Assembly (NCBI GenBank): GCA_026129765.1
Contig: JAHCHP010000006.1
Coordinates: 94,644-158,643, forward strand
Reading direction: 5' to 3'
DNA from: Fimbriimonadia bacterium
Lineage (GTDB): Bacteria > Armatimonadota > Fimbriimonadia > Fimbriimonadales > GBS-DC
Length of the DNA: 64,000 bases
A program made the translations under genes and the position numbers. The notes beneath the pieces are model-generated. The model did no database searches. It had not been told where the DNA came from and saw only the letters and a list, made by a program, of their open reading frames with translations. This document shows, piece after piece, positions 50,502 to 59,504 of the stretch (position 1 is its first letter; every line of letters begins with the position of its first letter).

Positions 50502-50844
50502 TAAGCGAGGTATTTATGATAATCCTATAAAAAGCCCATTCAACTTCGAGAAATATGATAGCGATTTAGAGCGAAAAATGATGGAAAAATTAGAACATGA
50601 TCCAATCGTTATCAAATGGATGAAGCGGCATGGTATCAGTATTCCATGGGTTGATGGGCAAAAACACCAAAGAAGGTATTCTCCAGATTTTCTGGTAGAA
50701 TTCAGTGACGGGCGAATCGTGCTTATCGAAGTCAAAGACCCCAGTCGCATTGATTCGGATGATGTTAAGCGTAAACGTAAAGCTGCTGAACTCTGGTGTC
50801 AGAAACGCGGAATAGAATATGTTTTGATGACCATCAAAGAATGA
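50491..50844 (+). CDS. Small PD-(D/E)XK nuclease, TnsA-like, partner of the helicase
   Basis: A 117-residue nuclease fold: SDLERKMMEKLEHDP (the conserved Glu helix), YSPDFLVEF (catalytic PD), LIEVKDPSR (E-x-K) and AELWCQKRGIEYVLMT. The layout is that of TnsA-like N-terminal endonucleases. It starts inside the helicase gene (ATG at 50491, 11-base overlap), so it is probably made in stoichiometric amounts with it. Together they would equal a type III Res subunit split into two chains. It is the last gene of the island. Confidence 0.85.
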   Translation: MAISKRGIYDNPIKSPFNFEKYDSDLERKMMEKLEHDPIVIKWMKRHGISIPWVDGQKHQRRYSPDFLVEFSDGRIVLIEVKDPSRIDSDDVKRKRKAAELWCQKRGIEYVLMTIKE

Positions 50845-50909
50845 GGTGATCGTAATTATTACATCTTCCAATTCCCGCGATTACATTGTCCCCACCATCA
50901 TCAAAACTT

Positions 50910-51512
50910 TCACACCGACGACGTGATCACCTCGCCTGCAGGTTCGTAGGTCGCGATCACGACGCCTGTAGAAGAGACGACACTGTTCACCAGTCTCATC
51001 GCCCTTGAAGGAGTGCTATCGCCGAAGAGCCGCTTGCCATTCCCCAGGAGAATAGGATAGGTGAGGAGTATCAACTGATCAAGCAGCCCTGCGCTAAGTA
51101 GTTGCGGGTAAAGAGTGGAACTGCCCTGTATCAAAAGGTCTGGACCCTCGGCTGTTTTCAGTTGACCCACTTCGTCAATATTAGAGAGCTTATGACTGTT
51201 GTTCCAGCTTAACGGCTCATCGTTGCGCGTGAGGACATACTTCGCTGCCGTATTGAATCGCGAAGCAATGGGGTTCTCGTCGGGCATAGAGGACCAGTAA
51301 GGGGCGAAAATGTCATAAGTCTTCCGCCCCAGCAGCAAATCGTATGGCTCGCTTAGAAGATAGCCCTTCACCGCGCTGCTCGTCGTGTCGTCGGTGAACG
51401 ACCAAATCCAACCGCCCAGTTCAAACCCGCCAGAACGATCCTCGTCGGGACCGCCCGGAGCCTGCATCACGCCGTCCATCGACTGAAAAACGCCTCCGAT
51501 AATCTTTCGCAT
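50910..51512 (-). CDS. Dihydrofolate reductase / RibD C-terminal domain family protein
   Basis: A 200-residue protein. The N-terminal KIIGGVFQSMDGVMQAPGGPDED, LLLGRKTYDIFAPYW and the late ILLTYPILLGNGKRLF are typical of the RibD-C/YyaP-type DHFR fold that binds NADPH. These proteins are widely annotated but of unknown substrate. A TACAAT box (51524-51519) stands six bases before the ATG, so the transcript is probably leaderless. It begins the block of ordinary genes after the restriction island. Confidence 0.87.
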   Translation of the reverse strand: MRKIIGGVFQSMDGVMQAPGGPDEDRSGGFELGGWIWSFTDDTTSSAVKGYLLSEPYDLLLGRKTYDIFAPYWSSMPDENPIASRFNTAAKYVLTRNDEPLSWNNSHKLSNIDEVGQLKTAEGPDLLIQGSSTLYPQLLSAGLLDQLILLTYPILLGNGKRLFGDSTPSRAMRLVNSVVSSTGVVIATYEPAGEVITSSV

Positions 51513-51524
51513 TTTACAATTGTA
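51513..51524 (-). promoter_or_regulatory. Leaderless promoter of the DHFR-like gene
   Basis: Minus strand TACAAT (51524-51519), then six bases and the ATG at 51512; the box follows AG rather than the usual GG. Confidence 0.6.
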
Positions 51525-51526
51525 CT

Positions 51527-54385
51527 CTATCCCTCGCGTCGGCGTTTCTTTTCCAGCAGGCGTTGGGTTGCGCTGCCAGGAGTCACAGTGGGTTTGGGAG
51601 CAGCCTCTGTTGGTTCGGGCGACTCTAACAAAGTCGGCTCGGCGGGTTCTTTACGAGAAAGGGAAGGCGCAGGGTTTACCGGTGAATCGGTTGCTTGAGC
51701 CGAACGGGCGCGCGATTTCGCCTGCAGCAGTTGCGCGCTGACTCCTGCGGATGGCTGTGTCGACGGTTCGCGTCCCGACCGTCCGATCCGCTTCAACACG
51801 CTGCCCAATAACGCGAAGGCTTGTCCCAACGGCAGCGCGACTCGGCGCACTGTCGTTTCCAGCAGGAACAAAACGAGCGCGCTCAACAGACAGACCCTCC
51901 ACAGATCGGAAGCGGAGGTGTTGGGTCGACTGATCGGGCGGAAAATCTCGGAAGCGGCGGGTTCAAATTTGCCGCCGGTCATCTCAGAGATACGCTTCAA
52001 CAGGTTGGCATTGGCGCGGGTAAACCGATATTCAGGCGGATAAGCCATCGAGAAACCGGTGGTCGTTACCCGTACACTGCCGTCTGGCTGCTTCTCTTTC
52101 ATCGTCAACAAATAGTCGCCAAACTCGGCGATATCGAACCGTCCTTGATAGCGTCCCGGCGCGGACTGCTGCAGAGTGAGCGCGAACCCCTGTCCGGTCG
52201 GCGAACTGATCTGCAGGTCTGGCTGCAAGAAGTTGATCGGGTTGCCTTCCGCATCGAACGCCTGCAAATCCACCACCGCTTGACCGCCCTCGCGCCGGGT
52301 CAGTAGTTGATAATTGAGGCGTCCTGCTTTCCGAAGCGCGCTGCGCGTGAGCTGAGCCCAGAAGGTGTTGAAGTCGCTCCAGCCCATCCAGCGCTGCGCC
52401 CATTTCGGCTTGGCGTCCGAAGTGAATGCGATGGAGGTTCCCAGCCCATACTGCCACACCGCCAGCAGTGGGTCCTCCTTGTGGGTTCTCAACAGCGTTC
52501 GCGCCATTGGGCGGTCCGAGGTCAGATCGTAAGCCAGCAGCGGCGGCGCGCTGTTCCAATCAATCCCTTTCAGCACATCATCATTGGATGCGATTTTGGG
52601 GACAAACGCGCCCTCTTCTATCGCGGAGCGGGTCATCAAACTGACATCCGCCGTAAACATTTTGGGCAGATCTCGGGCGCGATCCGTGAGATAAAAATTG
52701 CCCTGTCCCGACCGCGCCAACTGTTTCAAGAATGGCACATCCTTTCCTTGTCCCAGCGAAACGACCGACATCGTGACGCCCTGCGCCAACAGCGATTGCG
52801 CCAATTGGAAACAGCCCTCCTGATCATCCGCATCGTCGCCGTCCGCCAGCACGATCAAATGTTTCACGCGGGTGTTCTCCGCCAGAAAAGCGCGCTGCGC
52901 AAACTCCAGCGAGGGGCGCACATAGATACCGCCGCCGCCCGCAAAGATTTTTGATATCTGACTGATCGCCCTTTCTTTGTTTGCCGCTGGCTGAACGGGA
53001 GAGAGCCAATCGCAGCCCGTGCCGCTCACTATCACGCCGAAACGGTCCATCGGGCGCAGCATCTTCAACGTTTGAATCGCCGCTTGACCTGCCAAATGCA
53101 CCTTTTGGACGCCCCCCTCCTGCATCGCCATGCTGCCGGAGATGTCAATCACAACGATCACGGTGGCGGCAGGATACACCTTGCGCTGGCGCACCTCCAA
53201 ATCGACCGGCAGCATCTCTGCGATGGGCGTTTCAAAGTAGCCGCCAGGCAAAAACGATTGCTCGCCCCCGATCATCGCGAACCCGATGCCTGTATCGCGT
53301 GTCGCGCTTTGAACCGCCTTCATCTGTTCGGCAGACAGCCCAAAGGCAGGGAAGTCGTGGAACAAAATCACATCGTAATTTTGCAACTCGTCGGGTCGCG
53401 AAGGGAAGGTGCTGGGATTGGCTTTGACCACTTCCATCTCGCGAGACTGCAGGGCGCGTTCCAAAGCGCGCGAGGGGTCTGGCTGACCTTCCGCCAACAG
53501 CGCGCGCGGCTTGCCCCGAACCGCCACAAACCCGCGCCCGATGTTGTTTCGGGGATCGGTATCCGGCTGCGCTTCCAACACCACCCGATAGCGATAAAAT
53601 CCCGCTTTGGAGGTCTGCACGGGTATCAGAACGACATTCTTACCCGTGGTTAAATCGACAGAAACCTGTTTGACCGGAACGCCGTCTTGATCGACCCGCA
53701 GGAGACCGCTGGCAGGTTTGCTCGCTTCAATCACGACCCGTAAATCAAACGGTTCGCCGATTTTGACCTCGTTTGGCGTGTTGATCTCCGAGACGATGAC
53801 CTCGCGTTCCGGCGCGACCGATGCCAGGGGAATCGTGTCGATTTCGATCCGGTCGGTGGCTGCAACCGAAGCCGATTGAAGCGAGTCGCCTTCCGTTTCA
53901 TTGCCGTCCGAAAGCAGCAGAATTCGCTTGGAATAACCGTCCGGGAACAACGCGCTCGCCAACCGGATCGCGGAACTCAGGTCAGTGCCTTGCCGGTTGG
54001 GATCGGAATAGAGGGGCGGCAGCGTTCGGGTATGCGTAGGGCTGAGATCGATCACCGGATTGCGACCGAACCCAATCACCGCGGCTTGGGCATCGTCGGG
54101 CAGGTTTTTCAGGCTTTCGCTGATGAATTTTTCCGCTCGTTTGCGCGATTCTTCTGGCACGCTGTCCGATTTATCCAGCAAGAAAACGACGCACATATCT
54201 TGGTTTTGCCGGATGGTTTGCCAACCTGCCAATGCCAGCGTCAACAGCGCGGCGATGAGACACCGCAACAGCACCACAAAACGCTTTCGCCCTTGTGAAA
54301 TGCCCAACAAACGCCGGCTGCTCCAGACAATTCCGGCGATGAGCAGCGGCAGCAACAGCAAGAAAATCGGATCGGTGAATCGCAT
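51527..54385 (-). CDS. Large membrane protein with VWA and GATase1-like domains
   Basis: A 952-residue protein of the BatA-like class. N-terminal helices DPIFLLLLPLLIAGIVW and LRCLIAALLTLALAGW flank a short loop; a first VWA-like segment reads VVFLLDKSDSVPEESRK; a GATase1-like region contains VILFHDFPAFGLS and MIGGEQSFLPGGYF; a full VWA domain has the MIDAS motif VIDISGSMA. A late helix (SASDLWRVCLLSALVLFLLE) precedes a disordered Pro/Glu-rich tail. It may act in envelope stress or with an AAA ATPase, none of which is adjacent. The ATG at 54385 is the family start; the frame extends to 54418. Confidence 0.82.
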   Translation of the reverse strand: MRFTDPIFLLLLPLLIAGIVWSSRRLLGISQGRKRFVVLLRCLIAALLTLALAGWQTIRQNQDMCVVFLLDKSDSVPEESRKRAEKFISESLKNLPDDAQAAVIGFGRNPVIDLSPTHTRTLPPLYSDPNRQGTDLSSAIRLASALFPDGYSKRILLLSDGNETEGDSLQSASVAATDRIEIDTIPLASVAPEREVIVSEINTPNEVKIGEPFDLRVVIEASKPASGLLRVDQDGVPVKQVSVDLTTGKNVVLIPVQTSKAGFYRYRVVLEAQPDTDPRNNIGRGFVAVRGKPRALLAEGQPDPSRALERALQSREMEVVKANPSTFPSRPDELQNYDVILFHDFPAFGLSAEQMKAVQSATRDTGIGFAMIGGEQSFLPGGYFETPIAEMLPVDLEVRQRKVYPAATVIVVIDISGSMAMQEGGVQKVHLAGQAAIQTLKMLRPMDRFGVIVSGTGCDWLSPVQPAANKERAISQISKIFAGGGGIYVRPSLEFAQRAFLAENTRVKHLIVLADGDDADDQEGCFQLAQSLLAQGVTMSVVSLGQGKDVPFLKQLARSGQGNFYLTDRARDLPKMFTADVSLMTRSAIEEGAFVPKIASNDDVLKGIDWNSAPPLLAYDLTSDRPMARTLLRTHKEDPLLAVWQYGLGTSIAFTSDAKPKWAQRWMGWSDFNTFWAQLTRSALRKAGRLNYQLLTRREGGQAVVDLQAFDAEGNPINFLQPDLQISSPTGQGFALTLQQSAPGRYQGRFDIAEFGDYLLTMKEKQPDGSVRVTTTGFSMAYPPEYRFTRANANLLKRISEMTGGKFEPAASEIFRPISRPNTSASDLWRVCLLSALVLFLLETTVRRVALPLGQAFALLGSVLKRIGRSGREPSTQPSAGVSAQLLQAKSRARSAQATDSPVNPAPSLSRKEPAEPTLLESPEPTEAAPKPTVTPGSATQRLLEKKRRREG

Positions 54386-54637
54386 GCGCTCTAAAGAGTT
54401 TACCGTAAAGGCATGCAATTTTGTTTCTTTTGCTTATGAGAAGTGGAGTAAGAGGGGGTATAATTATCCGAGAAGACGGTAAAGAATCAAAGTTACCTTA
54501 TAGCGAGAATAACCACATTTGCCCTGCTAATGAACTTGCCGCCCATCTTTCGCGAGGATGACCTTAGCAAATGACTGAGAAAAAAGAGGAGCTTGAAAGA
54601 CGGATGAACCAAATGGACTCTACAGACTTCAGTGAAT
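54386..54637. other. Intergenic region with an orphan GGTATAAT box
   Basis: A plus-strand TATAAT at 54459-54464 preceded by GGGGG has no ATG six bases downstream. The region is AT-richer than its surroundings and contains only the possible small gene below. Confidence 0.4.
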
Positions 54638-54672
54638 CTATCTCTTCCCCGCAGTTATGCCTTCCCAAGTGA
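54571..54672 (+). CDS. Possible small protein or remnant
   Basis: A 33-residue frame starting ATG at 54571 with GAGG about 12 bases upstream, encoding a charged N-terminal helix (TEKKEELERRMNQMDS) and a Ser-rich end. It overlaps the 3' end of the convergent SDR gene by 35 bases. The start looks like that of a small antitoxin or regulator, but it is too short to identify and may be a decayed gene fed by the upstream orphan promoter box. Confidence 0.25.
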   Translation: MTEKKEELERRMNQMDSTDFSESISSPQLCLPK

Positions 54673-55474
54673 TTTTCATCGGTTCCGAACCCGGCACACA
54701 GGCATAATGCGAAAAGTCGCTGACTCCGGATTCGCGCAGGATATCTTCGTCCATTAAGGCTTGTCCGGTGATACTCGGTGGCTCTCGGCTGATAACGGCA
54801 TAGGTCGCGTCCGCTAAGATGTCCGCTTTGCGCCACATGGAGGGCTCACCCATTCCGAAGTTGATGGTCGCGTAACTCTCGATCAATGTGACAGGCCAGA
54901 GCGCGTTCACCGCGATATTGTGTTCGCGCATCTCTTCCGCCAAACCAAACGCGAGCATCGTCATCCCGAACTTGGAAATCATATAGCCCACTTTTCCGGG
55001 CAGCACGCTTAGGTCGATGGGGGGCGACATATTGATGATGTGTCCCCATCGCTGCTGAATCATCGATGGCAAAACGGCTTGAGAGCAGAGAAACGCGGCG
55101 CGGACATTCACATCCATCACTAAGTCAAAGCGCTTGACAGGCGTCTCCAACACCGGATACCACCAGAGCGCGCCCGCGTTGTTCACCAAAATGTCGATGC
55201 GCCCGAAAGCCTCTATCGTTTGCGCGACCATCGCTTCCACTTCTGCCTCTTCACGGACATTTACTTTCACCGGCAACGCGCGAACTCCTAATGCTTCCAC
55301 CTCTGCGGCAACCGAATGGATTGTGCCTGGCAACTGTGGGTTGGGTTCGGTTGTTTTGGCGGCGATCACAATGTTTGCGCCTTCTTGCGCCAGCTTCAAA
55401 GCGACCGCTCGCCCGACCCCGCGGCTTGCGCCCGTGATAATGGCGGTTCTTCCTTTCAAGGGTTGATTAGACAT
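54638..55474 (-). CDS. Short-chain dehydrogenase/reductase (HSDL2-like)
   Basis: A 278-residue Rossmann enzyme: TGASRGVGRAVALKLA (NAD(P) binding), LVNNAGALW, and the catalytic YMISK (about residues 165-169) after INMSPP. The substitution of a longer strand and the C-terminal GITAGKR tail resemble hydroxysteroid-dehydrogenase-like 2 proteins. It follows the epimerase gene after five bases, at the end of the icd-malQ operon. Substrate unknown. Confidence 0.87.
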   Translation of the reverse strand: MSNQPLKGRTAIITGASRGVGRAVALKLAQEGANIVIAAKTTEPNPQLPGTIHSVAAEVEALGVRALPVKVNVREEAEVEAMVAQTIEAFGRIDILVNNAGALWWYPVLETPVKRFDLVMDVNVRAAFLCSQAVLPSMIQQRWGHIINMSPPIDLSVLPGKVGYMISKFGMTMLAFGLAEEMREHNIAVNALWPVTLIESYATINFGMGEPSMWRKADILADATYAVISREPPSITGQALMDEDILRESGVSDFSHYACVPGSEPMKITWEGITAGKR

Positions 55475-55479
55475 AGGGG

Positions 55480-56415
55480 TTACACTCTCTGTTTGAAATC
55501 TTCTAAGGTGCGGCGGATTCCCTCTTCCAGCGACACCTTCGGCTCCCATCCCAAAATTTCGCGCGCTTTCGTGATGTCGGGGCGTCGCTGTTTGGGGTCA
55601 TCAGGGGTCACAAACTCAGTGTAAACAATCCCGCTGTCGGTGTGGGTCAACGCCTGGATGATCTCCGCGAACCGTCGAATGGGGTACTCGTCCGGGTTTC
55701 CGATGTTGACCGGCAGCTGATAGTTGCTCTGCGAAAGCCGCCATATTCCGTCGACTAAGTCCGACACATAGCAGAAACTACGGGTTTGGCTGCCATCGCC
55801 GTAGACCGTGATCGGCTCGCCTCGCAACGCCTGCATCGCGAAGTTGGGAACTACGCGCCCATCGTCCAGGCGCATGCGCTCGCCATAGGTATTGAAAATG
55901 CGCACAATGCGGGTATCCACGCCCTTATACCGCTGGTACGCCATCACCATCGACTCCGAAAACCGTTTTGCCTCATCATACACGCCGCGCACACCTATCG
56001 GGTTCACATTGCCCCAGTACTCTTCATTTTGCGGGTGGACCATCGGGTCGCCATACACCTCGGAAGTGGAAGCCATCATCATCTTCGCGCCTTTAATTCG
56101 GGCGAGTTCCAAAGCGTTGTGCGTTCCATAAGAACCGACCAACATGGTCTCGATGGGATGGCGAATGAAATCGACGGGGCTGGCGGTGGAGGCAAAATGA
56201 AACACGAAATCGACTGGTTCATCAATTGAGAAGGGTTGGGAGACATCGTGCTTGATGAAGGTGAGGTCAGGGTTATCGGCGTGATGCGCCAAGTTCTCTG
56301 CGCGCCCTGTGATCAAGTTATCCAGCACAATCACGCGCCAGCCCTCGCTTAAAATTCTGTCGGTGAGATGCGACCCTAAAAAGCCCGCGCCCCCGGTAAC
56401 AACTGCTGTTGGCAT
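55480..56415 (-). CDS. NAD-dependent UDP-sugar epimerase/dehydratase, UDP-glucuronate decarboxylase-like
   Basis: A 311-residue extended [19 protein letters not shown] binds NAD; the catalytic triad is in [11 protein letters not shown] and [11 protein letters not shown] (YxxxK), and [27 protein letters not shown] and NIGNPDEY are typical of UDP-xylose synthase-like enzymes. It probably supplies nucleotide sugars for surface glycans. AGGAGG lies ten bases before the ATG at 56415; the frame extends to 56436. Confidence 0.88.
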   Translation of the reverse strand: MPTAVVTGGAGFLGSHLTDRILSEGWRVIVLDNLITGRAENLAHHADNPDLTFIKHDVSQPFSIDEPVDFVFHFASTASPVDFIRHPIETMLVGSYGTHNALELARIKGAKMMMASTSEVYGDPMVHPQNEEYWGNVNPIGVRGVYDEAKRFSESMVMAYQRYKGVDTRIVRIFNTYGERMRLDDGRVVPNFAMQALRGEPITVYGDGSQTRSFCYVSDLVDGIWRLSQSNYQLPVNIGNPDEYPIRRFAEIIQALTHTDSGIVYTEFVTPDDPKQRRPDITKAREILGWEPKVSLEEGIRRTLEDFKQRV

Positions 56416-56440
56416 TCTATATTGCCTCCTATCCAAATTG

Positions 56441-57934
56441 TTAAATGCGTCCGTAAACTTCGGTCAATTCACCCAGCCAGCGCGCATTGACCTGGTTGAG
56501 CGCGCCAGGCAGCAAACGCCATGTCCACCAGCCTGTTTCCGCGCCCGGCAGGTTCATACGCGCCTCCGACCCCAGTCCCAACACATCCTGTACCGGAACG
56601 ACCGACCAACGGCAAACCGACGCCATCGCCAAACGAATCATAGCGCGGTGAACGGGTTCCTCTTTGCAGCCGATATAGCGGTAAAACGCCTCTTGGGTGT
56701 CGGCGTTCGCGCTCTGAAACCAGCCTAAACTGGTGTCGTTGTCATGCGTGCCGGTATAAACTATCATGTTCGGCTGATGATGGTGTGGTAAATAGGGGTT
56801 TTCGGGACCGCTTTCAAACGCGAACTGAAGCACTTTCATGCCCCAGAAGCCGAACCGGTCGCGGAGATGCGCCACTTCTTCCGTGATAAAGCCCAAATCT
56901 TCCGCCAGCAGCGGGAGTTCGCCCAGCGCTTCAGTAACCGCCTCGAACAACGTATGCCCCGGTGCGGGAACCCATTCACCAATCATGGCGGTCGGTTGGT
57001 TCGCTGGCACGGACCAGTAGGCAGAGAATCCCCGGAAATGATCCACGCGAACCACATCGATCCAGCGCAACGCCTGCTGGAATCGCGCAATCCACCATTG
57101 AAAACCGTCCGCTTGCATTGCCTCCCAGTCATACAGTGGGTTGCCCCACCGCTGCCCAGTCTGGCTAAAGGCATCGGGCGGCACACCGGCAACGGCGGTC
57201 AGGTTCATGTGATCATCCGTCTGGAACAGGTGGGGATGAGACCAGACGTCCGCGCTGTCATGCGCGACAAAAATGGGCAAGTCGCCAATGATTTGAATTC
57301 CGCGTTCGTGGGCATACCGTTTCACGCGGCTCCACTGCTTATGAAAAACGAACTGCAGAAAAATTTCGAACTGCACGGTCTGCGTATGCGCTTCCGACAG
57401 TTCACTCGCTAAGTCCGGTTGGTAATGCTTAAATATCGGTTTCCATTGCCACCAGGGCGCGCCTTTATGCTTCTCTTTTAACGCCATAAACAGCGCGAAC
57501 GGCTCCAGCCACCAGCCATTTGCCTGCCGAAAACGGTGCAAACATTCCTCTTCATCATTCGGGTCTTGTGATTGCCAACGCTTGAATGCCTTTCTTAGGG
57601 CAGCGGTCCTCAACGGGATCAACGCGCCGAAATCGACGTGGTGCGCGGGCAGAGCGCGCAATGGCTCTAACTCGCGCGCGGTCAGCAAACCCTCTTCCTG
57701 AAGTTGTTGAAGGCTGATGAGCAGGGGATTGCCCGCAAACGCGGAGAAGGAGGCATAGGGTGAGTCGCCATAGCCGGTCGCGCCCAATGGCAATATCTGC
57801 CAAAGCGACTGCTTGGCTTCAACCAGCCAGTCGATAAAACGGTACACCTCCTGCCCGAACTCGCCGATTCCGAACGGACCGGGCAGGGAGGTAGGATGAA
57901 GCAGTAAACCGCTGGCGCGCGAAGCGTTCTTCAT
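56441..57934 (-). CDS. malQ: 4-alpha-glucanotransferase
   Basis: A 497-residue GH77 enzyme (amylomaltase/D-enzyme) that rearranges alpha-1,4-glucans. Visible: [21 protein letters not shown] at the N-terminus (about residues 51-71), [17 protein letters not shown], the catalytic nucleophile region VRVDHFRGF, the acid/base [10 protein letters not shown], and YTGTHDNDT for the transition-state Asp. It lies three bases after icd and is cotranscribed with it. Role in glycogen or maltodextrin metabolism. Confidence 0.95.
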   Translation of the reverse strand: MKNASRASGLLLHPTSLPGPFGIGEFGQEVYRFIDWLVEAKQSLWQILPLGATGYGDSPYASFSAFAGNPLLISLQQLQEEGLLTARELEPLRALPAHHVDFGALIPLRTAALRKAFKRWQSQDPNDEEECLHRFRQANGWWLEPFALFMALKEKHKGAPWWQWKPIFKHYQPDLASELSEAHTQTVQFEIFLQFVFHKQWSRVKRYAHERGIQIIGDLPIFVAHDSADVWSHPHLFQTDDHMNLTAVAGVPPDAFSQTGQRWGNPLYDWEAMQADGFQWWIARFQQALRWIDVVRVDHFRGFSAYWSVPANQPTAMIGEWVPAPGHTLFEAVTEALGELPLLAEDLGFITEEVAHLRDRFGFWGMKVLQFAFESGPENPYLPHHHQPNMIVYTGTHDNDTSLGWFQSANADTQEAFYRYIGCKEEPVHRAMIRLAMASVCRWSVVPVQDVLGLGSEARMNLPGAETGWWTWRLLPGALNQVNARWLGELTEVYGRI

Positions 57935-57937
57935 TGA

Positions 57938-59401
57938 TTAGTCTTCGCCCTGCGCTTTCGTGTAGCCATCTGCGCCATCAAAGATTTGTAGTTTCTCGAT
58001 ATGCGCCCATCGATACTTCGCGCTGACCATCTGAACTAATTCCAGAATCTGCGCGTCGGTCGCGTCCGCTACGGTGTCTTTGAGAATGAAACGCGCGCGG
58101 AACTGATCGGTGCAGTCGGTAATCGCGCCCATGGCAGGATAGACCTTCGTGCCGCGATTGGAGAGCATTTTCAAATGGAACGCGCTCTCTTCGGACAGAC
58201 GCTCGATATTGGGACCCAATGTATCGGGCTGTTCGTTCGCCTCAATAAAGAGGTCTACGCCCGTAACCCGCCGCGTTTGCGCTTTGACAAATGCGGGTTC
58301 CGAACTGATTTTCGGCAGTTGGATCGGCTTGTAATCGCGCATATGCGTCTGTGAGGGAGTCTTGCCGAAATTGGACAAAATGGCGTCTGTATAGTCGGTA
58401 GTGCTGCAGCCTTTGTCGTAGCCGACCACGTCGCCCGTGCGAACTTTGCCCTCTTCCAGCGTGAACAACAGCGCGTTCTCAATCGTGGCAGCCGCTTCGA
58501 ACTCATCCAAGTAGCGCAACATCATCACCGAAGAGAGAATGACCGCCGTCGGGTTGATAACGTTCTTGCCCGCATATTTGGGAGCGGAGCCATGAACCGC
58601 CTCGAAGATCGCGACATCATTGCCGATGTTGGCAGACGGCGCGAAGCCCAGTCCACCCACTAATGCCGAAGTCAAGTCGCTAATAATGTCGCCGTTCATA
58701 TTGGTGGTGACAATGACTTCAAACTGTTCAGGTTTTTTCACTAACTGGTGCGCGGCATTATCCACAATCACATGCCATGGCTCGATGTCGGGATATTCCG
58801 GCGCAACCGCCTCAAAGGTGCGTTTCAGCATACCTTCGGTGAACTTCATGATGTTCGATTTCGTGGCGCAAGCGACTTTGTTTCTGCCTTCGGAACGCGC
58901 AAACTCGAAGGCGAACCGGACAATCTTTTCGCAGCCCTTACGTGAAATCAGCTTAAGACATTGCGCCACGCCCGGCGTCTGCATATGCTCGATGCCAGCG
59001 TAAAGGTCTTCCACATTCTCGCGAACCACAACTAAGTCAATCCCGCGCCCGCTGTAAGGGGTGGGGACATTGGGGAGTTCCCGCACGGGGCGGATGTTGG
59101 CATAGGTCTCAAACAGTTTGCGCAGGGTAACGTTCGCGCTCTTTTCGCCATAGCCGACGGGAGTCTCCAGGGGACCTTTCAAGACGACGCGGGTCTTGCG
59201 AATCGATTCAATCGTCTCTTGGGGAACACCTGAGGGTAAACCTTGTTTGAATATCGACGCGCCCGCATGACGTTCTTCCCAAGCAATCGGCGCGCCTGTC
59301 GCTTCGATCAATTTCACGGCTGAATCCACACATTCGGGACCAATTCCATCGCCCGGTATCACCGTGACCAATTTCTTTCCTGTATCCGTTAAATACGGCA
59401 T
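57938..59401 (-). CDS. icd: Isocitrate dehydrogenase, long Thermus-type
   Basis: A 487-residue decarboxylating dehydrogenase. [10 protein letters not shown] at the start, [27 protein letters not shown] (substrate binding), [25 protein letters not shown] and [21 protein letters not shown] are family motifs. The 150-residue C-terminal extension (about 340-487) resembles that of Thermus NADP-isocitrate dehydrogenase. AAGGAGG precedes the ATG. It heads the operon icd-malQ-epimerase-SDR. A TCA-cycle role is likely; a homoisocitrate or tartrate variant cannot be fully excluded. Confidence 0.88.
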   Translation of the reverse strand: MPYLTDTGKKLVTVIPGDGIGPECVDSAVKLIEATGAPIAWEERHAGASIFKQGLPSGVPQETIESIRKTRVVLKGPLETPVGYGEKSANVTLRKLFETYANIRPVRELPNVPTPYSGRGIDLVVVRENVEDLYAGIEHMQTPGVAQCLKLISRKGCEKIVRFAFEFARSEGRNKVACATKSNIMKFTEGMLKRTFEAVAPEYPDIEPWHVIVDNAAHQLVKKPEQFEVIVTTNMNGDIISDLTSALVGGLGFAPSANIGNDVAIFEAVHGSAPKYAGKNVINPTAVILSSVMMLRYLDEFEAAATIENALLFTLEEGKVRTGDVVGYDKGCSTTDYTDAILSNFGKTPSQTHMRDYKPIQLPKISSEPAFVKAQTRRVTGVDLFIEANEQPDTLGPNIERLSEESAFHLKMLSNRGTKVYPAMGAITDCTDQFRARFILKDTVADATDAQILELVQMVSAKYRWAHIEKLQIFDGADGYTKAQGED

Positions 59402-59490
59402 CCCTTTCCTCCTTCTTATTGCCTTGTAAAAGTATACCCCAGCCTCATGCTTTCCGCCATGAACCCCTCAAAATTACCTGCCTTTTGACC

Positions 59491-59504
59491 TAAAATAGAT
59501 TCTT
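59491..59504 (+). promoter_or_regulatory. Probable near-leaderless promoter of flhA
   Basis: TAAAAT (59491-59496) stands eight bases before the GTG start at 59505; no Shine-Dalgarno is visible. Confidence 0.5.

Noticed and set aside
50844..50933. GAGGTGATC / GATCACCTC inverted repeat at the right end of the restriction island
   Set aside because: Only nine bases with a gap of about 70, one arm lies in the coding sequence of the next gene, and no matching copy exists at the left end of the island.
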